The notes below the pieces were generated by a model, which saw only the letters and a list, made by a program, of their open reading frames with translations, did not search any database and was not told the DNA's origin. Below, piece after piece: positions 52,899 to 61,169 of a stretch of 64,000 bases of DNA. Position 1 is the stretch's first letter. Each line of letters opens with the position of its first letter. The position numbers were made by a program, and so were the translations under genes. The stretch lies in NCBI GenBank assembly GCA_018266295.1, contig JAFEAQ010000008.1, positions 62,001-126,000 on the forward strand, written 5' to 3'. The DNA is from Bdellovibrionales bacterium. Lineage in GTDB: Bacteria > Bdellovibrionota > Bdellovibrionia > Bdellovibrionales > Bdellovibrionaceae.

Positions 52899-53684
52899 TT
52901 AGAAAAAGAAGAGCTGATTCGTCTTGGTTGCACTACAAGTTGAAATATAAAGTTGCTGCCCAAGATCACCGGCAGGATCGAATGCCGGATAGGTCAGGCA
53001 TTTCTGACTATTCATATCTTTCAGTTTGAAACTGCCATCACCGTTACTAATATATTGCCACGTTTGATTCAAAGCTCCCGCTGTGCACGACCATTGCAAA
53101 ACACTTGAACCGCTTGTTGTCGAGGCTCCGCCGACATCGAGACATTTGTTGCTGGCATTGGCGACAAGCATGTAAGTCGAACTGCCTAACGAGTTAAAAC
53201 TAAATTTTTGATTGATGCCACCGTTGCAATCATACTGAATAATAGCCGCGCCATCGCCTGTGAGTCCTTGATAGACATCCAAGCAAGCACCTTCGTAAGT
53301 TCTTATTGCCATCGCAGTCGCAGGGACCATTGTCGGCGTTGCTACCGGCGTTGGAGTGGGTGTGGGCGTCGGAGTCGGAGTTATCGCCGGAGTTGGTTTT
53401 GGTGTCGGTGTTGGAGTCGGTGTCATCACCGGAGTCATTGTCGGAACTGGCGTTGGAGTTTGTAGGGGCGTTGGCGTGAGCACAGGAGTCGGCACCGGTG
53501 TGGAACCCGTGTTGTTTGGAGTAAGAGGTGTATTGTCCTCGGCAACTGGAGTTGAAGGTGAGTTTGATGTGGATGAAATACTTCCTGAAACTTTTGCGGG
53601 TGCGCAGTTTTGAAAGAGAAGCAGCATTGGAGCGAAAGCGATGACGAGCAAAAGTGCGCTTCGGATGCGGTTCTTCTGGTCCAT
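52899..53684 (-). CDS. lipoprotein with Thr-Pro stalk and ricin-B-type lectin domain, 261 aa
   Basis: Lipobox LLFQNC, Cys27. Residues ~61-121 are a stalk of repeated Thr-Pro pairs, extended and probably rigid. Residues ~125-261 are a beta-trefoil lectin with three repeats that each end in a Gln-x-Trp/Phe-like turn (INQKFSF, LNQTWQY, TNQLFFF) and bind sugars. Such a stalk lets the lectin reach past the envelope, perhaps to prey surfaces. That role is inference. Opposite-strand terminator of recA lies downstream. Confidence 0.8.
   Translation of the reverse strand: MDQKNRIRSALLLVIAFAPMLLLFQNCAPAKVSGSISSTSNSPSTPVAEDNTPLTPNNTGSTPVPTPVLTPTPLQTPTPVPTMTPVMTPTPTPTPKPTPAITPTPTPTPTPTPVATPTMVPATAMAIRTYEGACLDVYQGLTGDGAAIIQYDCNGGINQKFSFNSLGSSTYMLVANASNKCLDVGGASTTSGSSVLQWSCTAGALNQTWQYISNGDGSFKLKDMNSQKCLTYPAFDPAGDLGQQLYISTCSATKTNQLFFF
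53322..53504. repeat. low-complexity tandem repeat encoding Thr-Pro stalk
   Basis: Minus-strand coding repeat of ACN-CCN codon pairs (seen on the plus strand as GGNGTN units such as GGAGTTGG and GGTGTCGG), about 180 bases. Repeats of this kind change length by slippage, so the stalk length may vary between strains. Confidence 0.75.
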
Positions 53685-53932
53685 TTATTCCCCCTAGTCT
53701 CCATAATATTCAGTTTTCAAAATTTCTTCTGAAAAACCGTGTGAAACCATCGAATGTGTGTCCGACTGAAATGGTGCCTAGAGGAACCATCTCGAGTCGT
53801 GTCAGTACCGTTCGATTTCCCCACTGAGGTCTTAATTAGGTCCAGGTCTCTCGCGACAGGAATCACTCCGGAATAATTTATTTTGGTCGGCCCCAGAGCT
53901 TTGTTAGCCTAAGAATAGCAAGGGAGCTTTGT

Positions 53933-54388
53933 ATGAAGGGTCTCGTTTTAGCAATTTCATTGATAGTCACTGCTTTGCAGGTCAACGCTGCCGGAGCGAA
54001 AACTGCCGATGGCATTGAAGGGAAGTGGCTGGGGTTCTGTTCGCCGCAAGCGACCTCAAACACCGGCAAGATTTGTAACTACACTTTTCAAAAAGGTGTG
54101 GGCACTTATCAGTGTGATATCTTTAAAGATCTCCGTTGCACGAAGAAAGATAAAAGCACTTCGTCTGCATTTCGTTACACAGTTCAAAGCAGCAACGAGC
54201 AAAATTTAAAACTAAACATTGAGTACACGGACCGAGAAGATATTCGTCAGGAAAAAGCTCGCGCTTACGTCACCGGCAATGTTCTCCGCCTGCAAATGTA
54301 TGAAATCTTCAGATTACCGGATACCAAAGAAGAAAACTTGGAAGCTCAGGGCGTAATTCCGTTCTTCGAGTTTACCAGGAACAAGTAA
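53933..54388 (+). CDS. exported hypothetical protein, 151 aa
   Basis: Signal peptide ending VNAAGA (~21). The mature chain has an opening GIEGKWLGFCSPQ typical of small lipocalin-like or beta-barrel exported proteins, with cysteines at GFCSP, KICNY, YQCDI and LRCTK. Mostly strands. No family named. It shares direction with the next gene, 72 bases downstream. Confidence 0.63.
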   Translation: MKGLVLAISLIVTALQVNAAGAKTADGIEGKWLGFCSPQATSNTGKICNYTFQKGVGTYQCDIFKDLRCTKKDKSTSSAFRYTVQSSNEQNLKLNIEYTDREDIRQEKARAYVTGNVLRLQMYEIFRLPDTKEENLEAQGVIPFFEFTRNK

Positions 54389-54460
54389 TTCCAGGACCTA
54401 GGTCTTGATAAATGCTCTTTAGTTTTTTGAGCGAACCTACTTTTTTCCGATAAGATCCAC

Positions 54461-56089
54461 ATGCAAAAGTGGATCTTTTTTTTCATGTCAATGCTTCTCC
54501 CGATCGTGGTCTCAGCCAAGAAGAATGTCTGCACGATCACGCTGAATTCTGATAACGAGAAAAAGCTCTTTCAATCCCGTTATAAGGGTGAAGACATTCA
54601 GTTCACTGAACTCACGAATTTCAAAAAAGGCCTTAAAAATGAAAACGACTGGTTCACAAAGGCCTGCGAAAGTGGCATTCAGTGCGATTCGCTAATCATC
54701 TCGGGTCATTTCGCCGGAACTTTCTTTGGTGAGCATACCGATCTGACTTTGCCGCTGGAAACTTTGGATGAGAAATCCTGTTCTCGCAAATGCCAGGGGA
54801 TTTTGAATAATCCCTCGGAAGTCTACCTGTTTGGTTGCAACACATTGGCGGACAAGGGCAAGGACTCGCGCTCGCCGGCTGAATATAAAAAGGTGCTCTT
54901 GGAACACGGTATTTCCGATGAGTACGCGGATCGGATCGTGGCATCTCGTTATAGCCCGATCGGACAGTCTTTTAAAACTAGCATGGAAAAGATTTTTTCC
55001 GGCGTTACGAAAATATATGGATTTGATTCCGTCGGTCCGTTGGGCCGGGATGTCGAGCCAAAATTAAAAAACTACCTCGATCAAATTCCAAATTACTCAA
55101 ATCGCCTGGAAGAGCTTTCGGGAATGAAAGTCATGGCGCTTATTTCTAAAACCACGGAGATCGGAAATAATTTTAATCTCCAATGGGGTAAAGCTATGAA
55201 CGGAACCAATTACTCTTCTTGTGCGGGAAGGCTGACGGACGACCGTAAAGAGTGTGGATTGTTTGATAAGAATAAAACCATGCAGGAAAAGCTCTTGCTG
55301 GCGGAATCATTGCTGAATGGAGAGAATCGCAGCAGTTACTTCCTTTCTGTAGAAGAGTTTTTGAAAGATAAAGATTTCAGTAAATTGAGCGAAGATGAAA
55401 TGACGATCGTAAAGCGTATCAGTGCTCAGTCACTGGCGGCGGCTGACTTACGGGCGGCGATGCCGAAGCTTGAGGCCACTCCCGAGTTGAAATACAAAAT
55501 GATGGATCTTGGAAAACGTTTTGGCTGGATGGATCAGGGATTCATGAACAGCGAATATGAAAAGCAAATGCGCGCGGCCGCGAAAAACGGTTTCCGTGGT
55601 GAAGTAACGACAAGTCTTTGCAGCATTAAGAATCCTCCGGAAATCACTCCGGCGAATATTAAGAGCGAATGGTTTAAAGCACCTGGTTTCGTTTACATTT
55701 TGGGATGCTGGCAAAGCTCCAGTGGCGGAAAGCTCAGCGGCTATGCGCAGACTGAGTTGAGTAAGCAGATCAGTAACCCTGATTCGGATGTGGCGACGGC
55801 GGCCATGACAATGCTGACGGATGCAGGTCGTGTAGATCCCGACACCCAAGTCAGAATTGCCGAACAGCTTTATAGCCGGGATAGCGGTGTTGCGGCGTCA
55901 GCAATGACGAATGTGGCTAAGATCAAGAATCCCGATAGCCGGGTTCTTCAGGTTGTGGCTCGCGGATTGTCTTCGTCCAATCCTGACGAGCGTCGCCGCT
56001 CTGCCTACACGGTTCGAAACCTAAAATTGCAGGATCCGGCGCTAAAACAAAAGGCACTTCAAATTGCCCCTGACATGCAACCCTGGTAG
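54461..56089 (+). CDS. exported clan-CD-peptidase-like protein with HEAT-like repeats, 542 aa
   Basis: Signal peptide MQKWIFFFMSMLLPIVVSA. Residues ~70-200 hold LIISGHFAGTFFG and, after ~45 residues, VYLFGCNTLAD. A His at the end of a strand and a Cys after a later strand is the dyad pattern of clan CD cysteine peptidases (caspase, gingipain, CHAT). Residues ~430-540 are helical pairs with Pro-Asp (NPDSDVATAAMTML, DPDTQVRIAEQL, NPDSRVLQVVARGL), HEAT-like repeats that bind proteins. Activity is inferred from the motif only. Confidence 0.6.
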   Translation: MQKWIFFFMSMLLPIVVSAKKNVCTITLNSDNEKKLFQSRYKGEDIQFTELTNFKKGLKNENDWFTKACESGIQCDSLIISGHFAGTFFGEHTDLTLPLETLDEKSCSRKCQGILNNPSEVYLFGCNTLADKGKDSRSPAEYKKVLLEHGISDEYADRIVASRYSPIGQSFKTSMEKIFSGVTKIYGFDSVGPLGRDVEPKLKNYLDQIPNYSNRLEELSGMKVMALISKTTEIGNNFNLQWGKAMNGTNYSSCAGRLTDDRKECGLFDKNKTMQEKLLLAESLLNGENRSSYFLSVEEFLKDKDFSKLSEDEMTIVKRISAQSLAAADLRAAMPKLEATPELKYKMMDLGKRFGWMDQGFMNSEYEKQMRAAAKNGFRGEVTTSLCSIKNPPEITPANIKSEWFKAPGFVYILGCWQSSSGGKLSGYAQTELSKQISNPDSDVATAAMTMLTDAGRVDPDTQVRIAEQLYSRDSGVAASAMTNVAKIKNPDSRVLQVVARGLSSSNPDERRRSAYTVRNLKLQDPALKQKALQIAPDMQPW

Positions 56090-56115
56090 GATGGCCCCAG
56101 TTTTGGGGGTTTCTT

Positions 56116-56646
56116 ATGAGCTGGGAATTTATTCAAGCACACTCTTCGCAATCGATCGAAATTAATGAACTGGTGAATTCCGCCTATCGTGGTGAAAGCT
56201 CAAAACGTGGCTGGACGACGGAAGCGGATCTTTTGGGCGGGCAAAGAACCGACAGCGAAGGCATCAAGGAACTCATCAATCGTGAAAATTCAGTGGTGCT
56301 CATTGCTGAAAATGAAAACAGCGGCAAGATCGAAGGCTGTGTTCACCTGGAAAAGCACGAAGAGAAATGTTATCTCGGCATGCTGACGGTCAAGCCAACT
56401 CTTCAGGGTAAAGGCTTGGGCGGGATGATTCTGGAAGAAGCAGAGGCCTTTGCTCAGTTTTGGGATTGCAGTCATCTTTACATGACGGTGATTGCTCAAC
56501 GCAAAGAACTGATCGAATGGTACGAAAAGCGTGGGTTTCATCAAACCGGCGAAACCAAACCTTTTCCTTATGGTGATGAGCGTTTCGGTTTACCCAAGAT
56601 TGAAAATCTGCACTTTGTGGTTCTGGAAAAGAAAATCATGGAATAA
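56116..56646 (+). CDS. GNAT-family N-acetyltransferase, 176 aa
   Basis: Acetyl-CoA-binding motif A LTVKPTLQGKGLGGMILEEA with the Q-x-x-G-x-G loop, then a motif B-like MTVIAQRKELIEWYEKRGF. 176 residues is normal. Opens SWEFIQAHSSQSIEINELVNSAYR, the GNAT strand-helix start. The acceptor substrate cannot be read. Followed by a strong terminator. Confidence 0.88.
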   Translation: MSWEFIQAHSSQSIEINELVNSAYRGESSKRGWTTEADLLGGQRTDSEGIKELINRENSVVLIAENENSGKIEGCVHLEKHEEKCYLGMLTVKPTLQGKGLGGMILEEAEAFAQFWDCSHLYMTVIAQRKELIEWYEKRGFHQTGETKPFPYGDERFGLPKIENLHFVVLEKKIME

Positions 56647-56649
56647 AAA

Positions 56650-56675
56650 AAGGAGGGTCCCCCCTCCTTTTTTTT
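56650..56675. terminator. bidirectional Rho-independent terminator
   Basis: AAGGAGGG (56650-56657) pairs with CCCTCCTT (56662-56669), with T-run to 56675 on plus and A-run before it giving T's on minus. It ends both the GNAT gene and the convergent 671-residue gene. Confidence 0.92.
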
Positions 56676-58689
56676 ATGGAACTTGCGGTTGCAAATCAGA
56701 GCCATCGTATTCCGCGGCGGCTTTCGGAGTGATTTCTCCGTCCTTGCCGATCAAGAGGCGCAGGTCGTAAGAGCGGCTGGTGACCACTGTTTGAATATAC
56801 ACCAGGGATTCGTAAAGATCATAGTCTTCGAACTTTCCGAACTCCTGGTAAACAGTATCAACACCCTTTGCCGACACCGTCAGTTTATAAGTTAGCAATC
56901 TTTCAATATCATTCGGCGGCAACAAGCTGATCAAGTAGCCCGCAATAGTTTCGCGGTACAAAGGAATGCCCTTCAGCTTGTAGTAGGCGTCGTAGCGTTT
57001 TTGTGAGCTATTTGCCGAATCAAAAATGATATCGAGATTTTTAGCGATCTCTTGGATGTCATCACGATAAACTTCGATCCAGTCAGGGCCAATAAAACGG
57101 CGTGGATCCAACGGGATTCCATAACGAGGCATCGATTTAGGATTTCCCATATGGAGTAAATAGTCCGTGTAAGTTTTAACAATGCCACGCTGATCGCGTG
57201 CAGTGATCGCGGCCATTGCTTGAGGCTCCATAAAGATCTCTTCTTTGAAGTAACCGTTCGGCAAGGAACCTTTTCCGAAGCTCCAGTGCTTCCAGTCAAT
57301 TTGTGAGTACAGGCGCGCCGGTAACATGAGCTGAACGTGACGGCGGATTTCATTGTAGTCATCATCAGACATAGATCTCATCTTCGCTTCATGAGTGAGG
57401 ACCAATGAAATGAACTTATCCGGCGTGAAATCCTGATTCGCACCGTACATCAAAGTCGTATTGTCGATGTTCTCATCACCATACAGACCGAACAAAAGCT
57501 TTGATTTGCTAAAGAGAGAATAAATATCCATCAGATAGTAGTTCTGAACTTCGTTCAAATCCGTATTGATGATCTTGTTTTGACCGAAGCCGAAACCTCT
57601 TTCATATTTTGCAAGGCTGATACCGATTTTCATGCGCGCACCCGTTGACGTCAGGGAATTTGAACCCTTAAACACACGGTGAATGCGTCTTTCCGTTGGT
57701 TTCAATGCTTTGTCATCGGCAACGATTTTCTCTGCTGAGCTGATATCTGTGATAATAGCATCGCGAAGCTTATTGTCGCCGCTTAATGGATTGGAAATCT
57801 CGACATCTTTGAAGCGGAGTTTATTTTTGACGACATTCGTGAAAGCCTGGGCCGCTGATGGATCGTTCAGATCGAAAACGTAATCGATCATGAAAAGATC
57901 ATGCTGGTTTTTACCAGTTTCGGCTTTAAATGGCTCGACGTCCACCAGGTCTTTGATTCTGTTATTAGCCCATTTGAAGCCAATGATCTTGACCCCGGGG
58001 ATCAGCTCAACACGGCCGTCAACTCCAACGCCTTTGCTGCGGATAGCGATCATCTTCATACGGATGTGATTGTTGGGCATCTTGTAGAAATGGATCATGA
58101 ACTCGCCCGAGATAAAGGCGTGGGTCGAAGCTCCTAAGCCGACAGTTCCACTCAGCTCTGGGAAAGTTCCGACAGAAAGAACGAGGCTCAAGTTCGTTTG
58201 GAAGGCAACAAAGTCACCGACATTCATACGGCGGATCGCGCGGTCTGCCGTCAGTGGGAAGTTCTTAAATGTGTAAGGGATCGCCGTCAGAGATTGCTTT
58301 TGGCTCTTGAATTGGCGAGCAAAGATAACTTCAACGTCCTTGCGAATATCGAAGCCAAAAGGCGTGTTATCGTCATCAATCAAATCTCCGGGAACCAAAT
58401 CTACACGCAGACGGTAGCGATCCAAGCGTGTGTAGTAACCATCGATGTAAGAAGGCTCAGATTGAATTCTGTAACTCAGAGCTGTCGAAAGCCCTTCGTA
58501 GATGCCGGCTTCAACAATATTGACCTCTTTGCCTATACTGATTTTAGCGACTTCTTTTTTGACTCGGTCAACGAGGCTGGCTGGCTCAAGAATCCCATCA
58601 GCGGCTTGGAGGTGGATCGGGAGAGCAAAGGTTGTAGCAACCAAGGCCCCAAGGATAAGCTTTGTGGGCGAACAGATTTTATTTTTCAT
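56674..58689 (-). CDS. exported protein of unknown function, 671 aa
   Basis: Signal peptide MKNKICSPTKLILGALVATTFALPIHLQA, with start at ATG 58689; the frame reaches 58734 but gains only a charged leader. The mature chain mixes strands and helices, with little Cys, and charged strand pairs such as RLRVDLVPGDLIDDD and GRVELIPGVKIIGFKW. No catalytic motif or repeat found. The size and even composition suggest a large periplasmic or outer-surface domain. It is divergent from the alpha/beta hydrolase gene with 112 bases between starts. Function unknown. Confidence 0.65.
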   Translation of the reverse strand: MKNKICSPTKLILGALVATTFALPIHLQAADGILEPASLVDRVKKEVAKISIGKEVNIVEAGIYEGLSTALSYRIQSEPSYIDGYYTRLDRYRLRVDLVPGDLIDDDNTPFGFDIRKDVEVIFARQFKSQKQSLTAIPYTFKNFPLTADRAIRRMNVGDFVAFQTNLSLVLSVGTFPELSGTVGLGASTHAFISGEFMIHFYKMPNNHIRMKMIAIRSKGVGVDGRVELIPGVKIIGFKWANNRIKDLVDVEPFKAETGKNQHDLFMIDYVFDLNDPSAAQAFTNVVKNKLRFKDVEISNPLSGDNKLRDAIITDISSAEKIVADDKALKPTERRIHRVFKGSNSLTSTGARMKIGISLAKYERGFGFGQNKIINTDLNEVQNYYLMDIYSLFSKSKLLFGLYGDENIDNTTLMYGANQDFTPDKFISLVLTHEAKMRSMSDDDYNEIRRHVQLMLPARLYSQIDWKHWSFGKGSLPNGYFKEEIFMEPQAMAAITARDQRGIVKTYTDYLLHMGNPKSMPRYGIPLDPRRFIGPDWIEVYRDDIQEIAKNLDIIFDSANSSQKRYDAYYKLKGIPLYRETIAGYLISLLPPNDIERLLTYKLTVSAKGVDTVYQEFGKFEDYDLYESLVYIQTVVTSRSYDLRLLIGKDGEITPKAAAEYDGSDLQPQVP

Positions 58690-58801
58690 GTGTGTAAAAA
58701 AATTTTGTGAGGACTTCTCATGTATGTCAAACAACTTTTGTTAAGTAGCAGGCCTGGGTTTTTGATGACTAGTGTGTTCCCACATAGCAAAATGGGTTCG
58801 T

Positions 58802-60520
58802 ATGTGTAACACCAAGCTTATCTTTTTCATCTTCGTAGCGTTGACATTTTCTTCTTATGCGAACGCAGCTCCTAGTCCACAGCAGTCCTTCATGCGCCGT
58901 TTTCAAACCTCTCGAGTGCAGTTTCCTGAAGAGGGATCTCCTTATGCGGACAAGACGGCCGGACAGTACCCGTGGCTTTTGCGAGCATTGTTACAGGATG
59001 TTCTGTCTTGGTCACCGAGCGGAGAAGGGCGTTCTGTTTCTGCGAAATGTTCTCCAGAACTTTGGGGCTCTCGTTTGCAAGACCCTCGCGTCCGCGTTTC
59101 TGTTCAACTGCAGGGAGCCCTTGTTCAGAAATATTTGAAGGACTGTGCCGAGGATATTGAAACCGGTAACAACAGTTTGTCCACAAGTCTTACAAAGATG
59201 ATGACGATGAGTTATCAGCCCCAAGAGCATCCGTTCTTGCATCGGGTGGTATTTAGTCTTCCGGGTAATATCAAGCTCAAAGGTCTTTTGGGTTTGAAAG
59301 GGGATTTGAAGAAGCGTCCCTTGATTGTTTTACGTTTAGGGATTTTTGCGAATGTTGAAGAGTTTATGCCCGAGCGAGCATGGCTCATGATGCTGTTTGA
59401 GCAATCGCCGTTCAATGTGTTGATGGTTGAAAACATGTCAGGGACGGACTTCATTGCCGATAACACGCGCTTTTCTTTCGGCGGATATGATGAAGGCATT
59501 CAGAATATTTTGCTCGCGCAAATCCTCAAAGACCCGAATGAACCTCTGAGCCGTTTGGTGGATAGCCTGCACCTCTTTGGTGTCAGTCTCGGTGGACATG
59601 GAGTCTTGTACGCATCAATGCTCAATGAATTGAATTCTCCGAAAGGACAGCCACTTTATAACAGCTTCTTTGGCATGTGCCCCGTGGTGAACCTGCAAAA
59701 CAATATGAACGTGGTGACGACGAATAAGCCGTTTGCGTACCTCGTGGATCTATGGAGTCAGAAGCGTCTGGCGGGTATTGTTAAGAGCTTGCCGGCGCTT
59801 GAAGATCATGAATCTTTTAGTTTCTTAAAGAAAACGGTTTCTGAAGTTGTTCGCACTTACCACGGAGGCCTTTCGTATGTGTCTTCGGTGAAGTTACCGG
59901 CCGGTCTTGAGGATGGTGCGGATTTTTGGCAGCTCAATGATTTCTGGAGGTACTATAAAAACGTTCAGTCGCCGGTGATGATCTTTGCGACTCATACGGA
60001 TCTGCTGGTACCATTTGCGGTGAACTCGCAGCTCTTGCAGAACAAAAGCATGAACGTAGAAAGCTCTAACATCAGTGTTGTTGATTTTACCTATGGTATT
60101 CATTGCACGTTGCCGATTCCATATGACTGGAAGGCCATCAGTACAGTTTTGCAATCATACTTCATGTCACATTCGCCGGGCTTTAAAGTAAAAGAGCAGT
60201 CTTTGGATATGGAGCTTGGCGATGATGGGAATCGCGAGTTCTTTAAAGGACCGGTCAAGGTGAGCTTTAAGACCCAAAAGCCGGCACCGAAAGATGCGTT
60301 TGTCAGAGTGGCGGTGGAGTTTGAAAATGACAAGGGTAAGACCGACAGCATGAAACTGAATTTGCCGCTCTCACAATTTGATTTTCATTTCTTTAATCCG
60401 GAACTCAGTTTTTCTGAGCAGGCGATGATTGAGCGCTGGGTGAATCAGAATTTGAATCTGAAAGTCCTTGAGCAGGGCGGGAAGCCGGTTCTTAGAGCCA
60501 CGTGGACCGTGGCTCCGTAA
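58802..60520 (+). CDS. exported alpha/beta-hydrolase, 572 aa
   Basis: Signal peptide MCNTKLIFFIFVALTFSSYANA. The alpha/beta-hydrolase core (~150-430) has the nucleophile elbow FGVSLGGHG, then an acid in ATHTDLLVP and a His in TYGIHCTLP, giving a Ser-Asp-His triad in order, as in the YheT/EMB8 group. The extra N-terminal ~130 residues and C-terminal ~100 residues are unrecognised. Probably a periplasmic or secreted esterase; the substrate is unknown. ATG 58802 preferred over GTG 58772. Confidence 0.75.
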   Translation: MCNTKLIFFIFVALTFSSYANAAPSPQQSFMRRFQTSRVQFPEEGSPYADKTAGQYPWLLRALLQDVLSWSPSGEGRSVSAKCSPELWGSRLQDPRVRVSVQLQGALVQKYLKDCAEDIETGNNSLSTSLTKMMTMSYQPQEHPFLHRVVFSLPGNIKLKGLLGLKGDLKKRPLIVLRLGIFANVEEFMPERAWLMMLFEQSPFNVLMVENMSGTDFIADNTRFSFGGYDEGIQNILLAQILKDPNEPLSRLVDSLHLFGVSLGGHGVLYASMLNELNSPKGQPLYNSFFGMCPVVNLQNNMNVVTTNKPFAYLVDLWSQKRLAGIVKSLPALEDHESFSFLKKTVSEVVRTYHGGLSYVSSVKLPAGLEDGADFWQLNDFWRYYKNVQSPVMIFATHTDLLVPFAVNSQLLQNKSMNVESSNISVVDFTYGIHCTLPIPYDWKAISTVLQSYFMSHSPGFKVKEQSLDMELGDDGNREFFKGPVKVSFKTQKPAPKDAFVRVAVEFENDKGKTDSMKLNLPLSQFDFHFFNPELSFSEQAMIERWVNQNLNLKVLEQGGKPVLRATWTVAP

Positions 60521-60526
60521 TTTGGA

Positions 60527-61018
60527 TTAAGCTTTCAGGGCCTTTTCAATGTCTTCTGCGATGTCTTTAGGCTCAACGTTCGGAGCATAACGTTTTACGA
60601 CCTTGCCGTCTTTACCCACGAGGAACTTGGTAAAATTCCACTTGATCATCTCAGTACCGAGAATGCCGGGGGCAGATTCTTTGAGCCAATCATAGATCGG
60701 AGCTGTGTCAGAGCCATTCACGTTGATTTTTGCCATCACCGGAAAGCTCACGTCATAAGTGAGTTTGCAAAAGCTTTGGATCTCTTCGTTGTTGCCGGGC
60801 TCTTGAGCGCCGAACTGGTTGCAAGGGAAGCCCAAGATCGTGAAACCCTGGTTTTGGTATTTTTCAAAAAGTTGCTCGAGGCCGGTGTATTGCGGAGTGA
60901 ACCCGCATTTGCTGGCAACGTTTACGACCAGGACAACTTGTCCTTTGTATTTGTCGAGGGAAGTATCTTGGTTCGTGGCATTTTTAACTGTGAATGAGTA
61001 AAGATTTTTATCAGACAT
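60527..61018 (-). CDS. Glutathione-peroxidase-family protein (thiol peroxidase)
   Basis: Catalytic Cys in ASKCGFTPQY, Gln in the FPCNQFG loop, Trp/Asn in KWNFTKFL, the full GPx tetrad. 163 residues, cytosolic, BtuE-like; such bacterial members usually take electrons from thioredoxin. Removes peroxides. Ribosome site AAGGAGC before ATG. Converges with the hydrolase gene across 6 bases. Confidence 0.93.
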   Translation of the reverse strand: MSDKNLYSFTVKNATNQDTSLDKYKGQVVLVVNVASKCGFTPQYTGLEQLFEKYQNQGFTILGFPCNQFGAQEPGNNEEIQSFCKLTYDVSFPVMAKINVNGSDTAPIYDWLKESAPGILGTEMIKWNFTKFLVGKDGKVVKRYAPNVEPKDIAEDIEKALKA

Positions 61019-61169
61019 AAAGAGCTCCTTGTTAGAGGGACTTTCTCATTCTGAGACAGGTCCGAGAAAATGGCAAAAACTCTTCCGTAGTCATTACATT
61101 ATTTGTCCCATTACGGGATTGCGCTTCAATTCCTGCTCTGAAAAGCCGATACTAAACCTAGGGGAATAC

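Noticed and set aside
53322..53504. Repeat array that could be mistaken for CRISPR
   Set aside because: The units are short in-frame Thr-Pro codon repeats with no spacers of constant length, and no cas genes are near.
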